A stretch of DNA of 64,000 bases from Diplonema papillatum (GCA_030068145.1 JAPJBO010000054.1:186001-250000), one strand, 5' to 3'; positions 11,136-23,070 are shown, counted from the stretch's first letter. Program-made: numbers and translations. The notes: generated from the sequence alone by a model not told the origin.

Positions 11136-12344
11136 CTAGCGGCTTGCGTCTCCGTGCGCGATGGCAAGCGACGTGCGAGGGGACGTGACCAGGATGTGCG
11201 GGGCTGCCTTCGGCGTGGTGGGCTGCGCTGCGGGCGAGGTCGGCGGGGTGGCCAGGGATTTGCCGGCGGGCAGACTCGCGACGAAGGACAGCGTCCCGAT
11301 GGCCAGCACGACGCCGACGAGGAACAGCGACGGGTCTGCGATCAGCGAAAACGCGGCCGACCCGGACGCGAGCCCGACGAAGGCGTTCGCCGCGAAGAAG
11401 TGGTCCACCGCCGACGGCTTCGCGGCCGTCGGCGCCGCCGGCAGCGCCGCTGCGTCCAACACCGCACCCAACCCGGACGGCAGCGCCGCGAGCACCGAGA
11501 AAACCGCCGAAAAAACCCCGCCCGAAACCGAAGGCGCCGACGCGGGGGCACGAGACGGGACCGGCGACTCCTTCGACGGAGCCGCGGCCGCGGCCGCCGA
11601 CGAGCCTTGGCTTGGCTTCGCTGGGCGCGCGGCTTGCGGCTTCGCGGGCGCCGCCTTTTTGGCGGCGGGCGCCGGGTTGACCGTGACGCAAGAGCCGCGC
11701 TGAACGCTGCGGCGGACGAGGCTCGTGGAGCCGACGGTCATCTCGAGAGAATCGACGCTCTTCACGGTTTCGCCGGGGTCCGCCTCCTTCGTGACCTTCC
11801 ACTCCACGTGGACGTAGATTTGCTCCGGCATCGCGAGGTCGAGCGTCGAAGCGCGGGTGGGTGTGACGGGGACCCATTTCGAACCGGTGAGGGCGCAATT
11901 CGCCGGGAAGTGCATGGTGCTCTGCGCGATGCACCGTGACCGTGGGCGGTGCGATGAGGAGTTCGAAGTCAGCGAGGCGTCAGGGTCGAAGCGGAGGGAT
12001 CCGGTCGTCGTGCAGAGGAGGGAGGACGAGCGGGGAGGAGACCCCCTGCCAGTGTGTGAGGAGACGGAGGTCGGCGGCGAAGGGTACTTCGCCTCGGTCA
12101 GGCAGATCTGTACCTTCGCGTTGATCGAACCGCCCCACGCGACGCCGGTGCTGTGCAGCCACTGCGACCAGCCCGGGCACGAGCCGGCAGCGTCGGCGAG
12201 GGTACCGCACGGCACGTTCTTCGTCTTCACCGCGCGCTCGCCACCGAACTCGACGCGGCCGAAGACGCTGCCAGCTTCGCTCGCGACGCCCGACAACCCC
12301 CTCGCGGCCGTGATCCTCAAGGAAAGGCACTGCGTGTGCTGCAT
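11136..12344 (-). CDS. C2-like domain protein, Ala/Pro-rich, hydrophobic C-terminus
   Basis: Single open frame of 402 residues from the ATG at 12344. Upstream in-frame sequence is only poly-Pro and poly-Lys from poly-G and A-rich tracts, so the start is taken here. Residues 1-80 read like a C2-type beta-sandwich (LSLRITAARGL near the N-terminus, then GRVEFGGE). Residues 150-215 hold a second beta-rich stretch (IYVHVEWKVTKE). Residues 225-280 are an Ala/Lys/Pro/Ser linker. Residues 280-365 have two or three hydrophobic segments, including FLVGVVLAIGTLSFVA, that could span or anchor in a membrane. Function is unknown; membrane-associated lipid or Ca binding is inferred from the C2 resemblance only. 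High GC and strong third-position bias set it apart from its surroundings. An intron may hide in the low-complexity Ser-rich part at residues 85-135. The end of the frame could be artificial if a 3' exon exists. Confidence 0.65.
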   Translation of the reverse strand: MQHTQCLSLRITAARGLSGVASEAGSVFGRVEFGGERAVKTKNVPCGTLADAAGSCPGWSQWLHSTGVAWGGSINAKVQICLTEAKYPSPPTSVSSHTGRGSPPRSSSLLCTTTGSLRFDPDASLTSNSSSHRPRSRCIAQSTMHFPANCALTGSKWVPVTPTRASTLDLAMPEQIYVHVEWKVTKEADPGETVKSVDSLEMTVGSTSLVRRSVQRGSCVTVNPAPAAKKAAPAKPQAARPAKPSQGSSAAAAAAPSKESPVPSRAPASAPSVSGGVFSAVFSVLAALPSGLGAVLDAAALPAAPTAAKPSAVDHFFAANAFVGLASGSAAFSLIADPSLFLVGVVLAIGTLSFVASLPAGKSLATPPTSPAAQPTTPKAAPHILVTSPRTSLAIAHGDASR

Positions 12345-12449
12345 CTTTTTCAACGAACTTTTTTTCGTGCGGATTATGTGTGTTTTTTTTCTTTGTTTGC
12401 TTTTCTTTTCTTTTTTTTTTTTTTTTTGCGAAAGAGAAGCGCGAGAGAA

Positions 12450-12486
<37 letters not shown>

Positions 12487-12605
12487 GCTACGAAAATCGG
12501 ACGGAAATCAAAAATACCAGAAAAAGCGAGTGAATCGCCTCCGGGGGTGACGTGCCAGGGGATGTGACCAAGACACACAGCACCGAGAAGGAGATGGAAC
12601 GGAAA

Positions 12606-12643
<38 letters not shown>
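12450..12643. repeat. poly-G tract and (GA)n
   Basis: About 36 consecutive G residues (12450-12485) are followed by A-rich and (GA)n sequence (12599-12643). It lies just upstream of the minus-strand C2-like gene. Confidence 0.95.
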
Positions 12644-12646
<3 letters not shown>

Positions 12647-12715
12647 GCGGCGAGTTGGTTGTGGTGCGGTTTCCTCCCCCCCGTATATTTCTGTTCCCCT
12701 TTTTGCTTGTTTTGC

Positions 12716-13008
<293 letters not shown>

Positions 13009-13252
13009 GCTTTTACTCCAGTTGTGGGAGGGGGGTTACTTCCCCGAGGTGCGTCTCTCTTTTTTTTTCTTCTGCTGCCCCTTTTCTCTTCTACTTTTGT
13101 GTAGGGGCAAGAGTGTTTTTCGGTCGGTTTCTCTCGTCTCTAATCCGGAAGCACCGCAATGGGAGAGGGGGTGTGCTTCGGCCGGAGAAAGGAGATATGC
13201 GCGGCTCGTATGCGGAGCGGAGGATCTCTGTGTGTCGATGGGAGGGTGGAAT

Positions 13253-13530
13253 TTAGAGAGAGAGAGAAAGAGAGAGATCACATAAAACAAGTCAAAAGGT
13301 GTGGGCCTCCACCGTCAGGTGAGCAGGCTAGTTTCGGGGTGGCTCCGTGGGAGGGACAGGGGCGGGGTTGTCACGCCTGCAGTCCCAGGGCCTCTCCCCT
13401 CCCACCTATATGTGTTCTCGCTGTCATCGCTGCCGCGCTGACAATTCCGAGAGAGAGAGAGAGACGAGTTGGAGTGCAGGGACCATCTCTCCGGGGAGTT
13501 TCCGGTCGCCTACCGTACTGCCACGTACTT
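13253..13530 (+). repeat. dispersed repeat D6, (GA)n at both ends
   Basis: A GA-rich end, then CACATAAAACAAGTCAAA, GTGGGCCTCCACCGTCAGGT, CCTCCCACCTATATGTG and a second GA tract that runs into the GAGTGCAGGGACCATCTCTC block. Matching copies are at 18458-18662 (-) and 32988-33176 (+), with fragments at 19005-19080 and 19250-19330. Confidence 0.85.
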
Positions 13531-15240
13531 GCGTAGGTCGTCCCGTCGGAGGCGCGGAGCGGGCCGTGGCCCCGTCACCGAGGGTGACGGCGTCGGTGTT
13601 GACACAACCGGGGCCGATCTGGCAGGGCGGGCAAGCCCGTTTCGCTTCAGAACATTTTGACCGGTTTGCACGCGCAAACCCGTAGAGTTGTTTGTGTTGC
13701 CCTACTGCTGCCCTGTTTGCTTTCTGACCAACGCGTTCCACGTCTGAAGGGTCCTTGCGTTAAGTTCGCGCCTTCTGTGGGTACACAGACTTGATCACGA
13801 ATTTTGGAAACGAAGGCTCACTCTTGACTGGTGTGGAGGGCCATCGTTACCTGACAAAGCCCACTACTTCAGCCCCGCGCATCTAGCGCTCACAAGGCAA
13901 CCCATGATTCGACCTATTTGTGCTGACCCACTGAGCTGCGTTGCAGTCCCACAGCGGTTTAGGAAATCCGGGACGCTGTGTTTTTCGTAGTGACAACGCT
14001 TTGTAAACACGAAAGAGAGAACGCTGGCAGCTTGTTGGGGAGAAGATTTAGCCTAACGATCATTATTCACTCACTATCAATCACTAACACGGCTAATCCT
14101 CCCCCGGCACGTACAAACAAACACACGCCTATTCTTTTTTTAGCCCTTCGACCGTTTGGGTTATACCGACTGAGCTGCGCCGCAGCCATGCAGGGGTTCG
14201 GGCGATCCTACACGCTCAGAAAGCGTTGTCCTATGTTTGAGGTGTGAGAGTACCTGAGGGTGCAAACATGGGGACTAGTCCTGCGCGAGCCTTGGGCACG
14301 TGCCTCGTGTGGGGCAGGTGGGCCTGCGACCCGGCCTTGAGAACACTGGAGTGCGGCAGTTGCTCTGGAGGCCGGCACTGTGTCCGAACTCCAGCTCGGG
14401 TTTGGCTCTGGCTTTTTCGACATGAATACATGTCCCCTGTCCGTAAACTGAAACTATCTTTTTTCAACCGCCAGCGCGCCCGCGCGGCGAAGATCACATC
14501 CTTCGGCCCATACCTATCGCACGCCAGGTGTGCTTCCCACTCGGGATCCGTATCAGTATTGAGTTCTGTAAAGTGCAAGTGCCATCAAGGCAGGCGAGCA
14601 CTGTTCACGGGCTAGTGTTACTTTATGACGTCGTCCGTCGGGAGAGTCAACGATGATGAGGACGAGGTCAAACTGGTCATTTCCAAGTCAAGGTCTATCG
14701 CGCGCTCGCTTTCGCGGTGCGGTTTTTCCGGGCGGTCATGGCTGTGTCCGGGTCGATGGCGGGGAAGATGTTAGACATTCCTTTCCTGATCGTGCGTCGT
14801 GTTGTTCGCGGCCTGCCGCGATCGCTTCGATCTTCGTGGCTTCCCTGTCGGGGATGCGGGCTTCGAGGACTCCTACAGGGGTCGCTTCGTATCAGTAGTG
14901 TCAGCTTGCTGGATTGCTTGCGCTCGCTTTGGGCCAGGCTCGCCAAAGACCAGCCGCAGTCAACACCGCCGTACTAGGCCTAGACTTCTGGTCAAAGCCA
15001 TGCGTCGTCATGTTCTGGCCTTCACTGATATAGGCCACGGTGTAGAAGCGCATTCGTCGCTGGCGCGAAGCGGCGTTCAAAACAAAGGCTGAATCAGGGT
15101 ACGGGCAAGTCTAGTGGCACGTGCACGGGGCTAGCCGGCAAGGCAAGGGAAAAGGGAGACCGCACACCGCGATCATACAACGCTCTAATCCCCCTGTGTA
15201 CATGGATGTTGTGTCGGGACAGACACGCGGGCGGGCGAGA
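13531..15240. other. no supported gene; small D8 fragment
   Basis: A D8 fragment (TTGAGTTCTGTAAAGTGCAAG) lies at 14560-14605. Around 14700-14900 both strands have modest open frames with coding-like composition, for example a minus-strand frame with MSNIFPAIDPDTAMTA, but no domain or splice structure supports one. Confidence 0.35.
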
Positions 15241-15269
15241 GGCTACGCCAGGCGCATCGCAAATGCCAA

Positions 15270-15648
15270 CGTTCTAACCATGGCTTCGTTGAGCTTTGCG
15301 TGCAGTCGAGGACCCCTGCGCGGGCGCGGGACAAAGTGCTCAGGCTCCGAAAAGTGCTCCCGCAGCTGCACCGTAGAGAGAAGGACGAAAGCAACGGCGG
15401 TGATGGCGACGATCGGCCCCCGCTACCTGGCCGTGCCGTCTGTTTTGGACCCGGCGCGGTCGTCGGCGTCCGAGTGCGTGGGGCAGCTCAGGAGGACTAT
15501 CAGGAACCCGACGGTGACCACGACGCCAAGGCAGGCAACCAACGAGCCCTTGTCGGACAGTATTCAGGCGGCGAACGCGAGCAGCGCGAACAGGAAAGTG
15601 CACAACAGGACAGAACACAGGCAGCCCACGTCGAGAATCAGGACAGGA
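15270..15648 (-). pseudogene. broken copy of the multi-pass membrane protein gene
   Basis: Nearly identical to 16418-16790 over about 370 bp. It carries an in-frame TAG where the intact copy has a Ser codon just before the last membrane segment. It ends abruptly in unrelated sequence at 15648. Confidence 0.75.
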
Positions 15649-15756
15649 TGCTCCTGATGCGGATGGTATGCACCACGTACTATACCCACCCACTGACCTA
15701 CGTAGCACCCTCTAGGTCCAACACCGACTCTTCTGCTGCTACGAGACACCAGCTCG

Positions 15757-16428
15757 GATGGCTTCTTGAAGCTTTGCGTGCAGTCGAGGGCCTCTGTGCG
15801 GGCGCGGGACAAAGCGCTCAGCTCCGAAAAGTGCTCACGCAGCAGCACCGCAGAGAGAAGGACGAAGGCAACAGTGGCGATGGCAACGACAGGCGCCTCA
15901 TCACTACTTTAGCCACTATTTCTCAAGTTCGGCTCGCGAAGCCACGTGTGCCCTGCAACACCAATTGTCTCGTCCGGGCGCGGGACAAGGTGTTCAAGAG
16001 CAACGCAGGCGACTCGACACCTCATCTGCTATGGAGCCACATATATGGCATGTCGGAAGCTGAAACCACGTGCTGCTACGAGACAGCAGCTCGGATGGCT
16101 TCTTTAAGATTTACGTGCAGTCGAGGGCCTCTGTGCGGGCGCGGGACAAAGCACTCAGCTCCGAAAAGTGCTCACGCAGCTGCACCGCAGAGAGGACGAA
16201 GGCAACAGTGGCGATGGCAACGACAGGCGCCTCATCACTACGTTAGCCACCATTTCTCAAATTCGGCTCGCGAAGCCACGTGTGCCCTGCAACACCAATT
16301 GTCTCGTCCGGGCGCGGGACAAGGTGTCCACGAGCAACGCAGGCGACTCGACACCTCATCTGCAATGGAGCCACATATATGGCATGTCGGAAGCTGAAAC
16401 CACGTGCTGCTACGAGACAGCAGCCCGG
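15757..16428 (-). repeat. two ~335-bp tandem units holding the 3' exon end of the membrane protein
   Basis: The units begin at 15757 and 16096, and the parental sequence follows at 16429. Each contains GTGCAGTCGAGG...GCGCGGGACAAAG, a coding-derived block (VAFVLLSAV-like on the minus strand), then unique sequence to CACGTGCTGCTACGAGACAG. The two units are almost identical apart from substitutions and a small deletion of GAAG. Confidence 0.8.
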
Positions 16429-16880
16429 ATGGCTTCTTTAAGCTTTGCGTGCAGTCGAGGACCCCTGCGCGGGCGCGGGACAAAGTGCTCGGGCTCCGAA
16501 AAGTGCTCCCGCAGCTGCACCGCAGAGAGAAGGACGAAAGCAACGGCGGTGATGGCGACGATCGGCACCCGCGACCTCGCCGTGCCGTCTGTTTTGGACC
16601 CGGCGCGGTCGTCGTCGTCCGAGTGCGTGGGGCAGCTCAGGAGGACTATCAGGAACACGACGGTGACCACGACGCCAAGGCAGGCAACCAACCAACCCTT
16701 GTCGGACAGTATGAAGGCTGCGAACGCGAGCAGCGCGAACAGGAAAGTGCACAACAGGACAGAAAACAGGCCCCAGCCCATGCCGAGGATCAGGACGACG
16801 CCACCATCCTCCGGCGCATTTTGCGCAGCAGCCTCGGCCACAAGGCTAGTCAGGAGGGCAACCCAGAGGTTCCACAACAT
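16410..16880 (-). CDS. small multi-pass membrane protein, unknown family
   Basis: 156-residue open frame from the ATG at 16880 (MLWNLWVALLTSLVAEAAAQ). This start gives a signal-peptide-like N-terminus; an in-frame ATG at 16961 would add 27 polar residues. Three hydrophobic helices follow: about residues 30-58 (LFSVLLCTFLFALLAFAA), 62-85 (ACLGVVVTVVFLIVLLSC) and 107-123 (IVAITAVAFVLLSAV). An acidic loop with SDDDD sits between the last two. The tail is Arg/Pro-rich. I do not recognise the family. The stop at 16410 may be within a 3' intron, because the tandem copies diverge there. The gene is surrounded by broken copies of itself at 15270-15648, 15757-16428 and 19081-19172, so recent tandem duplication and decay are evident. 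Confidence 0.5.
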   Translation of the reverse strand: MLWNLWVALLTSLVAEAAAQNAPEDGGVVLILGMGWGLFSVLLCTFLFALLAFAAFILSDKGWLVACLGVVVTVVFLIVLLSCPTHSDDDDRAGSKTDGTARSRVPIVAITAVAFVLLSAVQLREHFSEPEHFVPRPRRGPRLHAKLKEAIRAAVS

Positions 16881-17049
16881 GGATGGACGAAGGGTTCGGC
16901 TTCCGACGAGTCTTTTTGTCAACAACAACCCGAGCGAGGAATCGTCGGGGTCGCAAACCACGAACGGGGCAGCGACAAGCCTTGCCTGATCGATCTACTC
17001 CAACAGGCAGCTGCGTGTCAAAAAACGACTGAGAAAGTTGCGCTTCAGG

Positions 17050-17200
17050 CGGGGGGGCTCTAACAGAAATGACTGAACGATCGAGCCTTGCAGCTGCAGG
17101 AGGCTCTGAGACTGCTAAGGCGTGACAGGCTCTAACAGAAATAACAGAACGATCGAGCCTTATAGCTGCAGGAGGCTCTGAGACTGCTATGGCGTGACTG
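17050..17200. repeat. direct repeat, ~70 bp x2
   Basis: GGCTCTAACAGAAAT, GAACGATCGAGCCTT and AGCTGCAGGAGGCTCTGAG occur twice in succession. The end, ACTGCTAAGGCGTGAC, is also part of D6. Confidence 0.75.
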
Positions 17201-17289
17201 CCCGTGCCCCTCCCACACCCCACGGTGGAGGCCCACAACCTTTTGACCTGGTTTGATGTATTCACTCGCTGTCTCGATTCTAGTGGTAC

Positions 17290-17513
17290 TGGAAATACTC
17301 GAGGGACTGCCTTGTGCTCATTTCGAAGGAGGCTAGAGGGGGAGAAAACAATAAAACTACAAAGTGGGTCTTTTTTGCTGAACGCTTACGCCCGCCACTA
17401 AACCCAGATTTACCTGTGTTTCGTGTGGGCTGCCAGCACATTTACCTCTTTTGATCTATCGCAACTGGCAGTCTCCTCAAGCATTTCCTACAAAGCAGGC
17501 GCTTATACAAAAG
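17290..17513 (+). repeat. dispersed repeat D4
   Basis: Full-length copy matching 4586-4812. Confidence 0.85.
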
Positions 17514-18457
17514 AATTACCGTGTCGTGCTTCTGGCGTTTGCACTCATAGCGCAGTCGCTTCGCGTCCCTTTCCTTCCTCGCCGGTGTGCATGCCTTCGC
17601 TTTCAGGGGTGGCGCTGGGCACTACTTCCGTTGGGGGGTCGTCATCCCTCGTCTTCGTTTTGCCGTGCCCGCTACCTTGTTCTGGCAACACTGTCACAAC
17701 TTTTTCTCATCGGCACACGGTGGGCTGGGGCTAAGGCTGGAGTCTCAACCCGCTTTTCGGGTGTTTTCTCGGGCACACCCTCTTTGCTCCAGCTTCTGAG
17801 GCTGCTGAACAATCCTTCACTAAACCCGCGGTTCAATTCCTTGCTGCGCCTGTAAAATGCGGCAAACGATAACACTTGTAAACGGCAATGCTTGCGTTTA
17901 CTTAGTCTAGCCCCCGTTTGTCTAAGCTTCTGCTACTTCGCCTTCGCTGATTCTTGCTCTTCAGGAGACGGTGGTGGTCGTGGCTCTAAAGTAGTAATAA
18001 TAATAATGTACCAGTCGGTGTCATCACCGCCTTCGCGGGTGAACACTTTGTCCCCGCCGCGCACGGTCATCAGAGCTGCCACGTAGCAGTGGAAGAGTTG
18101 AGGTGCTGCAGGGCACACGAGGTCACATGCCGAACTTGAGACACGGTGACTCTAAGGTAGTGTGCAGTGTCTTTCAGCTTCGGACAAAAAGCCTTTCTTG
18201 CAACCTTCGCAGTTCTCTTATCTGGGTGCAGCCACCGATGCCCCGAGGGGCGTGGTTGAGCAAGTGATCCAATACTCAGCCGGTGGACAACACGTGAGTG
18301 TGGGTGTTCAGGCTGGACGCCCAACAAGGCCGCGTTGAGGACGGGGTAGACTGCGCAATGGACAAACGGGGAACGAGAACACACCAGGAGGCAGCAGGAA
18401 TACTCGTTCTTTGTTTCTTTATTCTTTGTCCTTCTTTCAGCGCTTTCGCTCTCTCTC
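17514..18457. other. gene-free interval
   Basis: No domain, repeat family or splice structure recognised. Short open frames lack any signature. Confidence 0.4.
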
Positions 18458-18662
18458 TCTCTCTCTCTATCTCTCGGAATGGTCAGCGGTAGCGATGACA
18501 GCGAGAACACATATAGGTGGGAGGGGAGAGGCCCTGGGACTGCTAAGGCGTGACAACCCCGCCCCTGTCCCTCCCAGGGAGCCACCCCGAAACTAGCCTG
18601 GCCCACCTGACGGTGGAGGCCCACACCCTTTGACTTGTTTTATGTGTTCTCTCCTTTTCTCT
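18458..18662 (-). repeat. dispersed repeat D6
   Basis: Reverse-orientation copy of the 32988-33176 element, with CT-rich sequence at both ends. Confidence 0.85.
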
Positions 18663-19080
18663 CGGAGGTCGCGTTGGCGGTAACGGTGAAGATGATGATT
18701 GCCACATTGGTGAAACGAAAGTGACAATCTAGTACAAGCCCAGATCCTAATCAGGTTCACGGTTAGCCGAAGCAGGCTTCCATTTGTCATTCGCTTTCTT
18801 TTTCAATCTTCACAAGGTTTGCACCCACTTTCTAATAGATGCTCTATTCTTACTCTCTCAGTGCGAAATGAAAGCCAGAAATTGGGGTAAGCCCTGATCA
18901 TCAGACGCACGGTTAAACGAAGCTGGCGCAAGAAGCTCGCCTGATCCTGCTTTCCGATGACCAAATAGATGCTCTATTCTAACTCTCTCCATATTTCTCG
19001 CTTTCTCCCTCGGAAAAGTCAGCGCGACAGCGGGACCTGGGACTGCCAAGGCGCGACAAACCCGCCCCTGTCCCCCCAGG
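18663..19080. repeat. imperfect duplication with D6 fragment
   Basis: CCTGATCATCAGACGCACGG and ATCCTAATCAGGTTCACGG open two related segments that end near AGATGCTCTATTCTTACTC. A D6 fragment lies at 19005-19080. Confidence 0.5.
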
Positions 19081-19172
19081 ACAGTATGAAGGCGGCGAAC
19101 GCGAGCAGCGCGAACAGGAAAGTGCACAACAGGACAGAAAACAGGCCCCAGCCCATGCCGAGGATCAGGACG
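19081..19172 (-). pseudogene. 92-bp fragment of the membrane protein gene
   Basis: Nearly identical to the segment of 16707-16798 encoding the second hydrophobic helix. It is embedded in a D6-derived segment and followed by a poly-C tract at 19188-19205. Confidence 0.8.
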
Positions 19173-19205
19173 GTCCGAGTCTAGCGAGCCCCCCCCCCCC
19201 CCCCC

Positions 19206-20820
19206 AACGGAATTTTTTTTGGAGCGAAAGAAATTTTTTGTTTTGTGTTCTCTCGCTCTCTTGGGAAAGGTCAGCGCGGTAGCGGTGACCACGAGGAGAG
19301 GCCCTGGGTCTGCTGAGGCGCGACTACCTACAACCTTTGGTCTGAATTGGTGTGCTCGGTCTCTGTATTCTCTGTTTCAGCGTTGCAGGGCAGGCGTTGA
19401 CGGCAACCCCTACCATGGATGTCTTTGCCTAAAAGCTAATCGCTTAGCAAAGGGGGGGGGGGGCGCTTGCGAGAATGTGCCTGGAACTCGGCATCCATCA
19501 TCGTTTCTGATATCTGTGATATCAATCTCGCCCGAGAGTCGGGTGCAACGGCCCACCCTCTTAGGTTTCGTCTGCCTAATCGCCGCCACCGAGCCTCTTC
19601 TAGAATTCTGGGCACTCTTTTTTCAGGGCGAAACAAGGCAGGGCATTAACTTGGTTTCCGGCACATTTTCCAGATTTGGAGCGCAAACGGCTTTTTGCGT
19701 CCTCAGGGACTCAACAAAACGCGACGTATCTTCACGACAATGCCGGGCCCTGATTATGCCTCGGTTTGCACATTGGCCACCTCTGCCGGGGGCCCGGGTG
19801 ATAGTGTAGTTGCCATTTTTTTTCTTCGTTTTCCCCGCCGGCTTTTCCGAAAATTCTTGGACTGACAGTCCGAATGTGGATATAGAAGCTAATCCCCTGA
19901 ACAAGGTCTTCTGGGCAGCTTGTCGGGGCCTCGCCCCAGAGGATGATAGTGGGGAATTCTGTCGGCACTTCTTTCCGCAGCGATCCGAGCTGCGGGCAGT
20001 GAAATCAGATCATCGATTGCGTTCCCCTTTTGCGAGCGGTGTAAGCGCTTCGTTTTGTTCGTGCGTGCCGGTTGATCGTTTTCCCACTTGTATTTTACCC
20101 TGTGCCATTTTCAGGTAAGAAATCCTGATCAACCATCAAAACACGCTGCCGCTGACGTCTTTTTAGCCTGCACAACATATTGGAGGGCAACCCGCAAGAT
20201 TGTCAGTACAAGACAACACTTACCCACCTCCCTCATGTTTAACCCCTTACGGAGGGGAAGGTAGTCCAGCGCGCAGAAAACAGGTTTCCGGGGAATCTAT
20301 GGTCCAACTCGAGAGACTTACGACTCCAACCCAGTGCTCCTTGGGAAGGTTTCGTATCACGTATCTTCACAGCAGCGCACATTGATCATTTTTGACGTAC
20401 CTGTACTCTAAAAGTCCCGTGTCCGAACTCCAGTGTTTTGGCTTTCTCGACATAAATAAATGTCCCCGGCCCGTAAAGGGTTAATATCAGATTGTTGGGG
20501 GGGGGGGGGCAATCTTAAACACGAAAAACGCGATCTGTACACGGGAGGTAGGTCCTTTTTTAACCGGCGGGCTGGATTTTGGTTATCCAAAAACAAAGCA
20601 AAAAAGAGAAAGACTCAAGAAAGAAAAGCAGGAAGAGAGAGAGAGAGAGAGCGTACGTGTGCGGGGTAGGGTCCGCCACGAGGAAGCGAACCTACACGCA
20701 CCCGAACGGATTATCGGCACTTGCAATCCGGACCCACAGCTGCGAAACCCCAGCAGGACTGGTCCAGGGGGGATGGATGGAAAAGGAGAGAAGAAGAAGA
20801 AGAAGAAGAAGAAGAAAGAA
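19206..20820. other. no supported gene; D6 and D9 pieces, (GA)n, (AGA)n
   Basis: Contains a D6 fragment (19250-19330), poly-G (19450-19462), D9 (20058-20215), (GA)n (20634-20650) and an AAG-rich tract (20787-20830). Open frames of up to about 196 residues have no recognisable domain. Confidence 0.45.
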
Positions 20821-20821
20821 G

Positions 20822-21100
20822 AAGAAAAAGGCCGCTCCTGGTCCAGGAACGTGACTGTCAACCACAGCTTACAAAGCTTGAGTCGGAGGCAGCACAGTGC
20901 CACAACCCAGTCCGCTCTGCCCTGTGGCTGACCGTCTCGACGAGCTTGTGTTCAGCGGGAGCGCCAACCCCAAGGTGCGCCAAGTCTTGATGCTTTAGTT
21001 TGGGAAATCGGTAGCCACTTGACCCGTAGGCCCGTGGCTCTGCAGTACCGCCGAACACGTGAAGCTTGGCTCCCGTGTAGCAGGCTTTCCCTGGTACCCA
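20822..21100 (-). repeat. dispersed repeat D5
   Basis: Reverse complement of 3943-4240, ending with AGCAGGCTTTCCCTGGTACC. Confidence 0.85.
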
Positions 21101-21410
21101 AGGAGAGAAGAAAAAACGTCGTTTTAAACAATAACTAAAAAAAACTGATCTACCCAAAAAAAAGAACAAAGAAAGCAGAAAATACTGCGTTTACGACTGT
21201 AGGAACGGGTTGATGGCCGCGATAATGTAGTCGTCGATGAGCGATTGGAGGAGTGGGTCTTTCCAGAATAAGGGAAGGAAATAATATAAGAAAACAAAAC
21301 AACAATCAAACAAACTAACAAACAAACAAACAAAAATATTTTACATCCGCAAAAATAGAGAGAACATAGACGGGGTGAAACGAAGATGTACACATTAAGA
21401 AGATGAGCAA

Positions 21411-21632
21411 AATACTCGAGGGGCTGCCTTGTGCTTACTTCGAAGGAGGCTAGAGGGGGAGAAATAATACAACTACAAAATGGGTCTTTTTTGTTGAACG
21501 CTTACGCCCGCCACTGAACCCAGATTTACCTGTGTTTCGTGTGGGCTACAGCACATTTACCTCCTTTGATCTTTTGCAGCTGGCAGCCTCAAGTATTTCC
21601 TACAAAGCAGGTGCTTATACAAGAAAAAATAC
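21411..21632 (+). repeat. dispersed repeat D4
   Basis: Full-length copy matching 4586-4812. The 300 bp before it (21110-21410) are A-rich and hold no gene. Confidence 0.85.
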
Positions 21633-22094
21633 AGCGAGCCAGCAGTGAGGCCAAGCAGAATTGCTGAGGAATGAAATAGAAGCTCTAACAAGAACGCAAT
21701 CACGGCGGTCACAAAAAAAATACAGAGCGGTTGTGCCAAAAAAAAAAAAAACACGAACACGAGATAGTGCCCCCCCTCAAAAAATAGGTCTTAAACACAA
21801 AGAGTGCACAACATTTTCTTTTTTCCTTTTTTTCGGGACATGACGAAGTAAAATCGAGAAAGAAACAGTGAACGTACAGTGTGTAAGTTACACTAAAAAA
21901 AAAAAAAAAAAAACAGCAACGAACAACAGAAACTCAGTAGTGGAAACTTGGGCATGTGCTGATAGCATCGTAGTAGTCTGTACGAACAAACAAAACATAA
22001 ATTCTGGGCAGCGCCAGCAGTGAGCATCAATGACTAGCGTTTGCAGAGGGAATGGTGGCAAACTGCTCACAGATGAGCAGGACAGACCAGCTGC
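21633..22094. other. A-rich gene-free interval
   Basis: Several poly-A tracts, the longest at 21895-21913. No gene or repeat family is recognised. Confidence 0.5.
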
Positions 22095-22668
22095 AGTGCC
22101 ACAGCTCAGTACCACAGCACAGTGCCACAGCACAGTGCCACAGCACAGTGCCACAGCACAGTGCCACAGCACAGTGCCACAGCACAGTGCCACAGCACAG
22201 TGCCACAGCACAGTGCCACAGCACAGTGCCACAGCACAGTGCCACAGCACAGTGCCACAGCACAGTGCCACAGCACAGTGCCACAGCACAGTGCCACAGC
22301 ACAGTGCCACAGCACAGTGCCACAGCACAGTGCCACAGCACAGTGCCACAGCACAGTGCCACAGCACAGTGCCACAGCACAGTGCCACAGCACAGTGCCA
22401 CAGCACAGTGCCACAGCACAGTGCCACAGCACAGTGCCACAGCACAGTGCCACAGCACAGTGCCACAGCACAGTGCCACAGCACAGTGCCACAGCACAGT
22501 GTCACAGCACAGTGTCACAGCACAGTGCCACAGCACAGTGCCACAGCACAGTGCCACAGCACAGTGCCACAGCACAGTGCCACAGCACAGTGACACAGCA
22601 GTGCCACAGCACAGAGCCACAGCACAGTGACACAGCACAGTGACACAGCACAGTGCCACAGCAAGCTT
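22095..22668. repeat. 13-bp minisatellite, ~43 copies
   Basis: The unit GTGCCACAGCACA is repeated with very few variants (GTGAC or GTGTC in place of GTGCC near the right end). 13 is not a multiple of 3, so one array reads through all frames as the same 13-residue cycle and gives long but artefactual open frames on both strands. Confidence 0.97.
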
Positions 22669-22929
22669 TTGCCGAATGACCTCCCAGCGTGAACCTTCCC
22701 TGCGCAATTTCCATCTCTGGCTTCACAGCATGTGATGGTACCGACGTGTTAGCCACATAAGTAGCTACCCACCCTCATCCGGCGCGATTCCCTTCTAGTG
22801 TCTCTTGGCCCCGGGGACGTGTTTACTGATCTTTGAAACGCATCCAGCGGTTCACTTCGGCGACAGGGGGGTTGCAGTATGTAAATAATAGTAGGCTCTT
22901 CAGAGAAAAGAAATGCGTCGTTTGTTTTC

Positions 22930-23070
22930 TTCTGAAAGTGGGGAAAAGCTTAGTTTAGGCAGAACACTGCCTCTCATGCATGTTTGATAGCATCAAGTCT
23001 TCGTTGAAGAAAGTGTAAAATAAAATAGGGGAAAGGGAAAAGGGTCGCAGGGAGTGTAAGACTCCCGGGG
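22930..23070 (+). repeat. dispersed repeat D2
   Basis: Cleanest copy: TTAGTTTAGGCAGAACACTG, TCTCATGCATG, GATAGCATCAAGTCTTCG and GTGTAAGACTCC in order. Confidence 0.8.

Noticed and set aside
11085-11939. Plus-strand 284-residue frame opposite the C2-like gene
   Set aside because: Arg/Gly-rich shadow of the GC-rich minus-strand gene, with no domain.
19206-20820. Open frames of 100-196 residues as genes
   Set aside because: Frames overlap on both strands, lack domains and contain dispersed repeat sequence.
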